Assembly: GCA_910588825.1 (NCBI GenBank)
Contig: CAJURF010000015.1
Span: 1 to 58,283 of the forward strand
From: an uncultured Lachnospiraceae bacterium
GTDB taxonomy: Bacteria > Bacillota > Clostridia > Lachnospirales > Lachnospiraceae
Reading direction: 5' to 3'
Length of the DNA: 58,283 bases
Shown here: positions 43,712-52,084 of the stretch, piece after piece
Layout of the letters: each line of letters opens with the position of its first letter
Numbering within the stretch: the stretch's first letter is position 1
The notes under the pieces: model-generated
The model's database searches: none
The model's input: only the letters and a program-made list of their open reading frames with translations
Told to the model about the DNA's origin: nothing
Translations under genes and position numbers: made by a program

Positions 43712-44644
43712 CTATCTGCCGCAACGATATACCAGCGCATCCCATCTGCGGTCCACTTCTTTCTGGAATTCCTCAATGAGATACTCATTTTCCTTTTTGA
43801 ATAAATGTTTAAACCTGCCCTGCTTTTTCAGGAAATCTTCAATGGGCAGTTTCTTCTTGGGTTCATAGTTCAGCGTCCACTTTCCTTCCTCTACCTCGAA
43901 CAAGGGCCAGTAGTTGGTCTCCACACCCAGACGGCAGATCTCCAGAATGTCTGATGTGGGATACTGCCAGCCCCGGGGGCAGGGCGCCATAATATTCAGG
44001 AAAGCGGCGCCTTTCGTATAAATAGCCTTCTCCGCTTTCACATGAAGGTCTTTAAAATTTTTCCAGAACGTTGTCTGTCCCACATAGGGAACATCGTGTT
44101 CCGCAATAATCGCTGCCAGGTCTTTGCGGTTCTGGGGTTTTCCGTTACTCTCGCTTCCCACCGGAGTGGTGGTAGTATTGGCATACATAGGGGTAGCGGA
44201 AGACCGCTGGATACCTGTGTTCATATAGGCTCCGTTGTCATAGCACACATAAACCATGTCGTGATTGCGCTCCATAGCACCGGATAGGGACTGAAGCCCA
44301 ATATCATAAGTTCCGCCGTCACCGCCGAAGGTGATAAATTTATATGTATCGTCAATTTTTCCCCGCTTTTTCAGGACACGGTAAGCAGTCTCCACACCGC
44401 TCAATGTGGCGCCTGCGTTTTCAAACGCATTGTGAATATAACTGTCCTCCCAGGCTGTATAGGGATACATAAAAGTGGAAACCTCCATACAGCCGGTGGC
44501 ATTTCCGATTACCGCATGGTCTCCCTCATGCAGTCCCCGCAGTACATTTCGTGCCGCAATGGTCCCGCCGCATCCCGCGCACATTCTGTGTCCTCCGGCC
44601 AGACGCTCCGGTTTGTTCATTGTCTCTTTAAAATTATAGCCCAT
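43712..44644 (-). CDS. porB: 2-oxoacid:ferredoxin oxidoreductase beta subunit (pyruvate synthase type)
   Basis: A 310-residue TPP-binding subunit. Conserved Cys in HRMCAGCGGTIA and the GNATGCMEV segment serve the proximal iron-sulfur cluster. The TPP/Mg motif is FGGDGGTYDIGLQSLSGAMERN with DNGAYMNTGIQRS. It decarboxylates a 2-oxoacid, most likely pyruvate, to the acyl-CoA with ferredoxin reduction. It follows porA by 21 bases. Confidence 0.95.
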   Translation of the reverse strand: MGYNFKETMNKPERLAGGHRMCAGCGGTIAARNVLRGLHEGDHAVIGNATGCMEVSTFMYPYTAWEDSYIHNAFENAGATLSGVETAYRVLKKRGKIDDTYKFITFGGDGGTYDIGLQSLSGAMERNHDMVYVCYDNGAYMNTGIQRSSATPMYANTTTTPVGSESNGKPQNRKDLAAIIAEHDVPYVGQTTFWKNFKDLHVKAEKAIYTKGAAFLNIMAPCPRGWQYPTSDILEICRLGVETNYWPLFEVEEGKWTLNYEPKKKLPIEDFLKKQGRFKHLFKKENEYLIEEFQKEVDRRWDALVYRCGR

Positions 44645-44665
44645 GATTCTTATCCCCCGTCCTTT

Positions 44666-45847
44666 CTACTCTCTCAATCCCAGATAACGGTATGCGTCTG
44701 TCACTTCACCTGCGTCCGCAATCTGCCTCAGCTGTTCAAACACTCCCTCGGCATGTTCCACACGCATATCCCTGCCGCCCAGGCCATAGATATAATTCAC
44801 AGCCAGAGCCTGAGATCTGGCCCGGTACAAAGCTGCCATCACTTCTGAACCCAGCGGCCCCCCTTGAGAGGAAAGGCTCTCTGCCCGGTCCATAATTGCC
44901 ATAGCTTTTACATGAGCCAGGGCATTGGCAATCTCCTGTGCCGGGAAGGGGCGGAACAGACGGATCTTCAGAAGTCCGGCTTTCACACCCTTATCCCTCA
45001 GCTCATCCACCGCGTCTTTTGCCGTGCCCGCTGCAGAACCGATGAGCACCATGGCGTAATCCGCGTCTTCCAGACGGTAAGCTTCAAAGAGTCCATAGGA
45101 CCGTCCGGTTACCTTTTCAAATTCCTTTGCCACATCCAGCACTGCCTGTTTGGCATTGACCATTGCCTGGGCATGCTGTTTTTTTGCTTCCATATAATAA
45201 TGTGTGGTGGCGTAAGGCCCCACAGCCATACTCTCTTTGCTGTTAAGCAGAAAATGTTCCGGAGCATAATCCCCCACAAAAGCCCGCACCTGTTCATCTT
45301 CCATCAGCTCAATATTTTCCACGCCATGGCTGGTAATAAAACCATCCTGGCAGATCATAATAGGAAGCCTCACATCTGGATTCTCGGCAATGGGGTATGC
45401 CTGAATGAAGTTATCATAGGCTTCCTGGTTATTTTCCGCATAAATCTGAATCCAGCCTGCGTCCCTGGCGCCCATACTGTCTGAGTGGTCGCAGTTAATA
45501 TTGATGGGTCCGGACAGGGCACGGTTTACCAGAGCCAGAGCAATAGGCAGACGGTTGGACGCCGCCACATACAATTCTTCCCACATAAGGGCAAGCCCAC
45601 AGGAGGAAGTGGCCGTCAGCGTCCTTGCACCCGCAGCCTCTGCTCCAATGGCCGCACTCATGGCACTGTGCTCACTCTCCACCGGGATAAATTCCGTATC
45701 TACCTGGCCGTTGGCCACAAATGAAGAAAAGTACTGGGGAATCTCTGTGGATGGAGTGATGGGAAATGCAGGCATCACATCCGGGTTAATCTGGCGCATG
45801 GCCACAGCCACGGCTTCATTTCCTGATAAACGGTCTCTTTTTCCCAT
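44666..45847 (-). CDS. porA: 2-oxoacid:ferredoxin oxidoreductase alpha subunit
   Basis: A 393-residue subunit supplying the pyrimidine-side TPP contacts (AFPITPSTEIPQYFS, FIPVESEHSAMSAAIGA, TSSCGLALMWE) and a C-terminal transketolase-like domain. SGPININCDHSD is typical of pyruvate-type enzymes. It partners with the beta, gamma and delta subunits encoded beside it; two bases separate it from the ferredoxin subunit gene. Confidence 0.95.
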   Translation of the reverse strand: MGKRDRLSGNEAVAVAMRQINPDVMPAFPITPSTEIPQYFSSFVANGQVDTEFIPVESEHSAMSAAIGAEAAGARTLTATSSCGLALMWEELYVAASNRLPIALALVNRALSGPININCDHSDSMGARDAGWIQIYAENNQEAYDNFIQAYPIAENPDVRLPIMICQDGFITSHGVENIELMEDEQVRAFVGDYAPEHFLLNSKESMAVGPYATTHYYMEAKKQHAQAMVNAKQAVLDVAKEFEKVTGRSYGLFEAYRLEDADYAMVLIGSAAGTAKDAVDELRDKGVKAGLLKIRLFRPFPAQEIANALAHVKAMAIMDRAESLSSQGGPLGSEVMAALYRARSQALAVNYIYGLGGRDMRVEHAEGVFEQLRQIADAGEVTDAYRYLGLRE

Positions 45848-45849
45848 AA

Positions 45850-46146
45850 TTAATTTACCCCCTCCATCTTAATCGCATCGCAGGGACATGCCTTCACACA
45901 GATGCCGCATCCCTTGCAGTGGTCGTAATCAAATGCGCCTCTCTTCTCATCCTTCACCGGGATGGCGCTGTCCGGACAGACAGGCACGCACAGAAGGCAC
46001 TGCTTGCACTTATCCTCAATAAATTCCGGCTTCACAGCCGTCCATTCTCCAGTGGGAAACTGTGCCGAGGTACCGCCCTCATAAATCTGCATTCCCTCTG
46101 TCAGATCCTGCCAGCGGCAGGTATTATTCACTTTATGTAAATCCAT
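45850..46146 (-). CDS. porD: 2-oxoacid:ferredoxin oxidoreductase delta subunit (2[4Fe-4S] ferredoxin)
   Basis: A 98-residue ferredoxin-like subunit with two CxxCxxCxxxC(P) sets: CKQCLLCVPVCP and CKGCGICVKACPC. It carries electrons from the TPP site to external ferredoxin. Its start overlaps the stop of porG by one base. Confidence 0.95.
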   Translation of the reverse strand: MDLHKVNNTCRWQDLTEGMQIYEGGTSAQFPTGEWTAVKPEFIEDKCKQCLLCVPVCPDSAIPVKDEKRGAFDYDHCKGCGICVKACPCDAIKMEGVN

Positions 46147-46718
46147 TACTGCACCTCCTGTAATGCCATTTTCAGGGCTTTCATGTTGCCGTCAATCACT
46201 TCCGGCTTGGAAGCAAACTTATGCTTAAAAGAACTCTCCATCTCCCGCATAAATGTGTCCTCGTCCATCACCCCGCTGATTTTGACAATCGCCGCCAGCA
46301 TAGGCGTATTGGGAAAATACCTGCCCAGAGCTTCCATGGACACTTTCTTGGCGTCAATGGTGTAAAGTTTTCCCTCATAGCCCTGGAGATGCTTCTGAAT
46401 TTCTTCCTTGGACTTATCTGTGTTTACCACCACGGCACCTTCCTTTTTCAGACCTTCTGTCACGTGCACCGTCTCCAGCAGGCTCTCGTCCACAACCACC
46501 ACGTAATCCGGCTCATAAATATTAGAGTGTACACGGATTTGTTCCGGGCTGATGCGGTTGTAGGCAGTAATGGGCGCACCCATACGCTCCGGCCCGTACT
46601 CCGGAAATCCCTGTACATATTTCCCTGTCTGGAAAGCAACGTCAGCCAGCAGCAGAGCCGCCGTCTTGGCCCCCTGTCCGCCTCTGCCGTGCCATCTGAT
46701 TTCTACCATATCTTTCAT
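46146..46718 (-). CDS. porG: 2-oxoacid:ferredoxin oxidoreductase gamma subunit
   Basis: A 190-residue subunit with the gamma signature EIRWHGRGGQGAKTAALLLADVA and PEYGPERMGAPI. It completes the heterotetramer in the order gamma-delta-alpha-beta, the arrangement known from archaea and Thermotoga, in contrast to the single-chain enzyme of many clostridia. The ATG at 46718 lies six bases after GGAGG; earlier in-frame ATGs are less well placed. Confidence 0.93.
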   Translation of the reverse strand: MKDMVEIRWHGRGGQGAKTAALLLADVAFQTGKYVQGFPEYGPERMGAPITAYNRISPEQIRVHSNIYEPDYVVVVDESLLETVHVTEGLKKEGAVVVNTDKSKEEIQKHLQGYEGKLYTIDAKKVSMEALGRYFPNTPMLAAIVKISGVMDEDTFMREMESSFKHKFASKPEVIDGNMKALKMALQEVQ

Positions 46719-46821
46719 GTTCATCCTCCGTTTACTGAAAGCAGACACTTTTACATGTCTATACTTTAGAGTGTGTTTGAAAAATCATCCGCAACAGCTC
46801 TCCATGCCACTGCATTATTTT

Positions 46822-46850
46822 ATTGTAATAAAATTTCTATTAAATTACAA
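46822..46850 (-). promoter_or_regulatory. putative promoter of the por operon
   Basis: TTGTAA (46845-46850), 17-base spacer, TACAAT (46822-46827) on the minus strand, about 105 bases before porG. The leader contains the TAGAGTGTGTTTGA-like repeat near 46768. Confidence 0.55.
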
Positions 46851-47364
46851 GTTTTTTTTGCCGGCGGTCCGGCGTATAATCTATTTAATTAGGAAGCTTG
46901 GAATAAGTATATGTCTTATTTTTTTTAGTACAAAATGACCTATTTTTTTTAGGTTATTTTGTTCATTCTATCAATTGCAATTAAACTGTTGTTAAGATAT
47001 AATGATAACAAGGTAAAAGATACATTGTTCTTCAAAACCTACACACTTTTATTCACTATAAAATCATTAATTTACACTCCTTGAAGCGTACCTGCAGGAT
47101 CGAGGAAAACACTTCATAGATGCAGGTTTTAGGATAACCTGAACCATGAAGTTTAAGCCGCTACTTATTGCCTTTAACCATATTTTATAAGGGTTTTGGG
47201 GGGCTAGAAGATAGAGTGATAAAATTTTTATACTTTTTAAAGCGATAGGTATGAGTTTAAGCGTCAGAGCTGTATAATTCAAATAAATGTTGATATTTTT
47301 CAATATTTGATATAAATTATGTATGCAACATAAGTCAATATAAATTATAGGAAGATTATCAAAA
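46851..47364. other. AT-rich spacer without a recognisable gene
   Basis: No credible gene on either strand; a 128-codon minus-strand frame overlapping 47067-47453 is low-complexity and has no ribosome site. Structures seen: an ACAAAAT/ATTTTGT hairpin with an eight-T loop at about 46930-46962, and a two-tier stem-loop at 47111-47152 (ACTTCAT ... CAGGTT/AACCTG ... ATGAAGT). Base composition changes sharply here compared with the por genes. Confidence 0.5.
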
Positions 47365-47457
47365 ATGAGGACAAGGATTTTAAGTCTAATACTTGCTGTT
47401 GTAATGGCATTTAGTTTAGCGACAACTGTTTTTGCTACTGATGGAAGTTTCAAATAA
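47365..47457 (+). pseudogene. signal-peptide ORF out of frame with the following gene
   Basis: ATG at 47365 opens a textbook signal peptide (MRTRILSLILAVVM..., cleavage after VFA) but hits TAA after 30 residues. The next open frame overlaps it in the +1 frame and lacks its own ribosome site. The simplest reading is one secreted protein split by a frameshift or small deletion, or a sequencing error. A GGAAGA stretch precedes the ATG. Confidence 0.5.
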
Positions 47458-47950
47458 GACTATTAAAGAATTAGAATCCTTACTTGATAGTTTAGGCGTA
47501 GAGACAGGTTCATATTCTGGAGTACATATGGTTTATGAAGATAATATCGTACTATATGGATATGGAGAAACTCATAATTTAGGAAAAGGCTGGACTTATA
47601 GGGTTGACAGACCCAGTGCAGCTAACGCAAAACCACATATACATATAGACCATGAGCGGAATAATATTCATGGAGTCGAAAATGTTGATGGTACAGCCAG
47701 TCATGGGAAAACGTTTAATGATTCTAAAATTCCAAAAAAGGTTCAGAAAAAAGTTAAGGAATCAAAAGATTATAAAAAGGCGAAGGCGGATTTAAAAAAT
47801 ATGAAAAAAGTAAAAAGAGAAATTTCCCGCCGAAAAATAAATTTGAAAAAACGTAAAGGTCGTATCATCACTGCAGGCATTTTTATTGTGATTGTAGGAG
47901 TTGCATTTTTTAGTTTAGGATTTCTTCCTACAGCATTACTACTTATTTAA
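47441..47950 (+). CDS. hypothetical protein, toxin-like body with C-terminal membrane helix
   Basis: A 169-residue frame starting at MEVSNKTIKE. It has GETHNLGKGWTYRVDRPSAANAKPHIHIDH then VENVDGTASHG and IPKKVQKKVKESKDY. The pattern resembles short C-terminal modules of clostridial polymorphic or secreted toxins (family impression, not a firm match). A very Lys-rich stretch follows (~110-145) and then a hydrophobic helix ~147-168. No ribosome site precedes it, and the preceding signal peptide lies in another frame. The next gene, 14 bases downstream, may be an immunity protein. Confidence 0.45.
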   Translation: MEVSNKTIKELESLLDSLGVETGSYSGVHMVYEDNIVLYGYGETHNLGKGWTYRVDRPSAANAKPHIHIDHERNNIHGVENVDGTASHGKTFNDSKIPKKVQKKVKESKDYKKAKADLKNMKKVKREISRRKINLKKRKGRIITAGIFIVIVGVAFFSLGFLPTALLLI

Positions 47951-47964
47951 ATTAAGGTGAAATT

Positions 47965-48423
47965 ATGGTAGATTATATTTTTAGGTTAGAATTCAATTGT
48001 ATAAATAAGATGATATTTGCAATACAGCGTCATGAAAAAACAGTTGCATTAATTATGTTTGAAGATTGTCAAAGAAAAGGAGAATTAATGCGGGATTTTG
48101 CCTTTTTGTATCCGCAGTACTATTCTTCTGAAAAAGAGTGGGATGATCATAGAAACTTAATTGTTGCAAGTATTTTCCCTCTTGTAAAAAAATCATTTTT
48201 TTTGGAAATAAAAGATGATTTAGAATATCTTGCAGAGTCCATGATTGAGTATAAGCCAGCAGTGAACCACAAAATTCAATATTGTAATGACTCCAAAATC
48301 AAACAATACTATGCTGAAAGAAATGGTCAAAGAATGCGTTTTATCAATTATATGTTATCTCTTTGTGAAACCAAAGAAGTTGTCCATTTAGACGATAATG
48401 CATTCAACCATCTTGCACAGTAA
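47965..48423 (+). CDS. hypothetical 152-residue protein, possible immunity partner
   Basis: A soluble, mostly helical protein rich in Glu, Lys, Phe and Tyr (RHEKTVALIMFEDCQRKG, YYSSEKEWDDH). It has no signal peptide or known motif that I recognise. An AAGGTG box precedes the ATG. Its small size, acidic tendency and close coupling to a toxin-like gene fit an immunity protein, but this is inference only. Confidence 0.55.
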   Translation: MVDYIFRLEFNCINKMIFAIQRHEKTVALIMFEDCQRKGELMRDFAFLYPQYYSSEKEWDDHRNLIVASIFPLVKKSFFLEIKDDLEYLAESMIEYKPAVNHKIQYCNDSKIKQYYAERNGQRMRFINYMLSLCETKEVVHLDDNAFNHLAQ

Positions 48424-48742
48424 TCCAAAATAATATTCGGGGGTGCATCTTCATATTCGGGGAGCAAAACCATAAATAAAGCCGGAAGCGCAGGCATCTT
48501 TCAGTTTTACTGATCTGACCCTGTCCAGAAAACTCATGTACAGGTTAAAGGCATCTCGAACGGCAAAGATCGATAATCTAGGTGGATATAAAATGTCCGT
48601 AAAGATGTCTTGCAAGTATAATGGTAAAGTTTTACATAAAACTAAAAATATAAAATTATAGCTTTCCATTTATTCAAATTTTATCCTTTTGAGCTTTAAC
48701 TGAAAGCCCAAAAGGATAAAACATAATTAAAGGAGCTCAAAT
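48424..48742. other. 319-base spacer with hairpin, no clear gene
   Basis: Only fragments of open frame are visible (for example a 41-codon plus-strand frame 48536-48661 without a ribosome site). A near-perfect hairpin, TTTTATCCTTTTG ... CAAAAGGATAAAA, at 48679-48721 has T- and A-rich flanks and could terminate transcription in either direction. The text may be the remnant of a lost gene. Confidence 0.45.
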
Positions 48743-49240
48743 ATGAAAAAAGATAATGAAAATTTAACAGTATGTATAAATATAAATAATTCTTTAGCCA
48801 AAATAATGAAAATATTCTTTAAATTATGCATACTAGTTTTCATTCCTTATACTATTTTGTGCATGACTCTTGGATGGGGAGAGTGGTGGTATTTCTTGTA
48901 TCCACCTTCTCAAAAGTTTTTTATTCCAGAGATTACATTAATTTTATTCATATCACTGGGCTGTGTAATTTACATACATCTATTTTACCCAATCGTCCAA
49001 AAGTATTATTTGGCTGTTCCTCTATTTTTAACTTTCCTTTCAGGACCAGTCTGCATAATAAAGCACTTTAATGGTCTTATATTAGGCCGTGTGAAAATCT
49101 CTGAAATGCCGGAAAATCTTTATAATGATTTTTTGCACCTATGTATTTATACAGTTGCTGGGCTGGTAGTTACTTGTCTAATTTCTATTCTTTTTTCCCG
49201 TTTTAAAAAGAAAACAGCCCACCAGCCTAATAATTCATAA
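48743..49240 (+). CDS. small membrane protein of unknown function
   Basis: A 165-residue protein with four hydrophobic helices (about 22-45, 62-85, 90-110 and 132-152) and a short basic C-terminus. A GGAGCTC box lies before the ATG. No family is recognised. It lies in the AT-rich region with other orphan genes and follows a terminator-like hairpin, so it probably has its own promoter. Confidence 0.6.
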   Translation: MKKDNENLTVCININNSLAKIMKIFFKLCILVFIPYTILCMTLGWGEWWYFLYPPSQKFFIPEITLILFISLGCVIYIHLFYPIVQKYYLAVPLFLTFLSGPVCIIKHFNGLILGRVKISEMPENLYNDFLHLCIYTVAGLVVTCLISILFSRFKKKTAHQPNNS

Positions 49241-49338
49241 ATTCTTATGGGATGGAAAACATAGTTTACAAGATCACAAAGCTGCGCCATATCCACCAGC
49301 TCTGCTGGTGGTGAGCGGGCCCCAGAGTCCTCCAGGAC

Positions 49339-50238
49339 ATGGTCTTTTTGCCAGAGGATTTCAATATAGAGGAAAGCGGATACCAGAATATCATAAAACA
49401 TGAACTGACCCATATCAGACATCACGATATGCTGATTACCATCCTTGCAGTTACTGCTCTGATCCTCCACTGGTATAATCCATTTTGTTATTACTACTTA
49501 TACAAATTGCAGAATCTAAACGAGCTGTATAATGACGAGATGGTTGCCAAATCCATGAACCGCAGTGAAAAAACAGAATACTGCCGGCTGATGATTCAAT
49601 TTTCTATACAGCCTGATTCATTCAGACAAAGAGCACTCACCTTAAATCTTTCAGGGACTTCAAAGAAAACATTTGAAAGGAGAATAGATACAGTTATGAG
49701 TACAAAGAAAAAGAATTCATTATTGCTTCCAATCATCACGGGAATGCTGTGTATCTGTATGGGTACCTGTTCAGCTTTTGCTTACAGCGAAACATGTGAA
49801 CAAGATATTTTAGAAAACTCTTATGATTTTAATTCTGACAGTTATTTTATTGAAGAATACATGGAAGATGAATTACTCCCATATGATGAATTCTTTACAG
49901 ATGAAGCCGGAAATGTATCACCTGTCCCTTCAATAGAACCCAAAGTTTCCTGCCGCCATAGTTATAAAAAAGGAACTCAAACAATTCACACAAAAAAAGG
50001 CAAAGGATGTGTGATCAAGGGCTTATTTGGAAAAATACGAAAAATAAATGACAGAGTGTTCTCACAAAAGCCTGTGTATAGGACTTCCCGAGAACACTCT
50101 TTTTATAACCGCAGATTCACCTGCCCTGAATCCTTTGTGCAATCTCATTGGCCCTGGCGTAGATTTCTTCCGGGTCTGCTCCCATATGGAACTGCCCGTT
50201 CTCATAGAGAACCTTTCCATTTACCATGGTCATTTTAA
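49339..50238 (+). pseudogene. truncated BlaR1/M56-family membrane metallopeptidase
   Basis: The frame starts abruptly just before the zinc motif HELTHIRHHD, with the preceding FLPEDF typical of BlaR1/MecR1-type M56 peptidases. A following membrane helix and NELYNDEMVAK fit the family. The N-terminal membrane helices are missing: an in-frame TGA lies at about 49312, right beside a perfect CCACCAGC/GCTGGTGG hairpin. A second helix (~147-165) and an acidic sensor-like tail follow. The last ~50 codons run through a terminator and antisense into the amidohydrolase gene, so the native end is lost too. No BlaI-type repressor gene is adjacent. Confidence 0.7.
50053..50104 (+). terminator. terminator-like hairpin after the M56 fragment
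   Basis: AGAGTGTTCTC (50053-50063) pairs with GAGAACACTCT (50090-50100), followed by TTTTT. It faces the end of the amidohydrolase gene and may serve both strands. Confidence 0.65.
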
Positions 50239-51391
50239 TATTCTGCTTGCTCCCGCTGTACACCAGATTTTTCGGAATGTGATTGATGGGCTGCATATTG
50301 GGCTGATTCAGGTCCACCATAATCAAATCCGCTTTCTTCCCCGCCTCCAGGCATTCACACTCCGGCAGGCCCATGGCGCAGGCTCCGTGGCAGACTGCCA
50401 TCTGGAGCACCTGGCAGGCATCCACTGCGGAGGCGTCTTCTTCTCTGAGTTTGGCCAGAGCCGTAGTCAGAAACATCTCCCGGAACATATCCAGACAATT
50501 GTTGCTGGCTGGCCCGTCTGTTCCCAGTGCCACGGAAATCCCCATTTTCAGCATCTGTGCAATAGGCGCTGTGCCGCTGGCCAGCTTTGCGTTGGAACCG
50601 GGATTGGTTACCACGTACAATCCTCTCTCCTTAAATATTTCCAGGTCTTCCTGATTCAGATGCACGCAATGATAACCGCCGCCGCCATAACGAAACATTC
50701 CCAGTTCCTCCAGAAGCACTGTGGGCGTCTTTCCATAACGGCCCAAACACTGCTCCACTTCTGTTTTTGTCTCAGAGTTGTGACAGTATATAGGGGCTTT
50801 GTACTTTTCTGACAGCCGTGCCAGTTCCTCCAGAAGCTCCAAACGGGTGGTATATTCTGCATGAAATCCCATGACAAAGCTGATTAGCGGGTGGTAATCA
50901 TTCAGCTTCTGGAAGTATTCCTCCAGTTCTTTGGGCGACTGGCTGAAATCGTTCATGGCACCCACCAGTACTGTGCGGTAACCGCAGTCAACTGCTGCCC
51001 TGGCCGCCTGTTCCGGCTCCATATACATATCAAAGTTACAGGTAATGCCGCTGGTCAGGTACTCCAAAATGGCCAATTTCGCCAGGTGATAGATATCCTC
51101 CCCCGTCAGCCGCGCTTCCATGGGAAATACTTTGTGGCTGAGCCATTCCTGCAATGGCAGGTCATCTGCATAGCTGCGCAGGAAAGTCATGGCGGAATGG
51201 GTGTGGGCATTTTTAAAACCAGGCATGAGCAGATTCCCCTGCACATCAATCTCCCGGTCAAAGACCTCATCTGTACTCTTTTGCCTTCCCACATAGGTGA
51301 TTGCCGGACCGTCCACCCACACTTCCCCCTGTGTAACTTCCACAGGGCCTTTCATCGTCAGCAGCCTGCAATTATAAAAACGTATTCTCAT
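50117..51391 (-). CDS. mtaD: amidohydrolase, MTA/SAH deaminase type
   Basis: A 424-residue metal-dependent hydrolase of the TRZ/ATZ deaminase family. The metal site shows NAHTHSAM (H63, H65), GFHAEYT, HNSETKTEV and LGTDGPASNN. Flanking beta-sandwich pieces occur at both ends (LLTMKGPVEV, KMTMVNGKVLYENG). It is closest in look to 5-methylthioadenosine/S-adenosylhomocysteine deaminases, but related guanine or chlorohydrolase-type activities cannot be excluded. It stands as a single gene. Confidence 0.88.
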   Translation of the reverse strand: MRIRFYNCRLLTMKGPVEVTQGEVWVDGPAITYVGRQKSTDEVFDREIDVQGNLLMPGFKNAHTHSAMTFLRSYADDLPLQEWLSHKVFPMEARLTGEDIYHLAKLAILEYLTSGITCNFDMYMEPEQAARAAVDCGYRTVLVGAMNDFSQSPKELEEYFQKLNDYHPLISFVMGFHAEYTTRLELLEELARLSEKYKAPIYCHNSETKTEVEQCLGRYGKTPTVLLEELGMFRYGGGGYHCVHLNQEDLEIFKERGLYVVTNPGSNAKLASGTAPIAQMLKMGISVALGTDGPASNNCLDMFREMFLTTALAKLREEDASAVDACQVLQMAVCHGACAMGLPECECLEAGKKADLIMVDLNQPNMQPINHIPKNLVYSGSKQNIKMTMVNGKVLYENGQFHMGADPEEIYARANEIAQRIQGR

Positions 51392-51452
51392 CTTTTATGC
51401 CTCCTGTATAAAATGATCAGCCCGTCAAAAGGCCCACCAATAAAACATACTC

Positions 51453-51490
51453 AAAAAAGCGGTAAAACTACAATGGTTTTACCGCTTTTT
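51453..51490 (-). terminator. rho-independent terminator
   Basis: AAAAAAGCGGTAAAAC (51453-51468) pairs with GTTTTACCGCTTTTT (51476-51490); T-runs on both sides. It directly follows the peptidoglycan-binding protein gene. Confidence 0.9.
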
Positions 51491-51495
51491 CCATT

Positions 51496-51948
51496 TTATA
51501 ATCCCAAAGCTCTCAATGTCTGTTTTTTAATCGCACCATTCACTTTTAGGCAGTAATCTCTTTGAAATCTTTTCAGGGCCTTTTTAGTCTTAACATTCAT
51601 CACCCCGTTGGCTTTCCCGCAGCGGTACCCCAGTCTTTTCAGTTTTTTCTGAACTTTTTTAATGGTACTCTTTTTTACGGTTTTTACCTTGTTCTGCTGT
51701 TGTGCTGTTGATGTGCCTGCATACGGACAAATTCCATTGGCATGCTGATGCGCTCCATGGCCGCCGCAGTAAAAATAGGCAGGAGCACTGACACCGCCGC
51801 CGCAATAACCGTGATGTCCGCCCCCTCCATGGTGTCCGTGGGCATAGACAGTTGCCACAAGAGGCTGTTCTGCACTATAGGTAACTGGGGTGAGGGAGAC
51901 AGCCCCCACGAGAGCGGCGATTAGGAAGCCTTTCTTAATCTTACTCAT
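51496..51948 (-). CDS. secreted His/Gly-rich peptidoglycan-binding domain protein
   Basis: A 150-residue exported protein: signal peptide (1-~25), a His/Gly/Cys/Tyr-rich middle (HGHHGGGGHHGYCGGG, CGGHGAHQHANGIC) that could bind metal ions, a Lys-rich linker, and a C-terminal PG_binding_1 domain (IKKVQKKLKRLGYRCGKANG ... LKRFQRDY). The ATG at 51948 has a GGAGTG box; a 17-residue extension upstream is not supported. It is probably a cell-wall-bound protein with a metal-buffering or adhesive role (inference). Confidence 0.82.
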   Translation of the reverse strand: MSKIKKGFLIAALVGAVSLTPVTYSAEQPLVATVYAHGHHGGGGHHGYCGGGVSAPAYFYCGGHGAHQHANGICPYAGTSTAQQQNKVKTVKKSTIKKVQKKLKRLGYRCGKANGVMNVKTKKALKRFQRDYCLKVNGAIKKQTLRALGL

Positions 51949-52084
51949 AACATTCACTCCTTTGATACTACAATTTATCCTATCCCAATTATAAAACATA
52001 TCCCATCAAAAAAATACCGCTAATATGAACAAAAAACATCTATTTTTTTAGAAGAATTGACATCTTTCTATCTGCAATCGAATA

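Noticed and set aside
42224..46718. Por genes as 2-oxoisovalerate or indolepyruvate oxidoreductase
   Set aside because: The subunit set and alpha/beta motifs fit the pyruvate type better; specificity remains unproven but is not a notable anomaly.
47067..47453. 128-codon minus-strand reading frame
   Set aside because: Low-complexity, no ribosome site, and overlaps the plus-strand signal-peptide ORF.
48451..48669. 72-codon minus-strand reading frame in the spacer
   Set aside because: No ribosome site or recognisable feature; probably chance.
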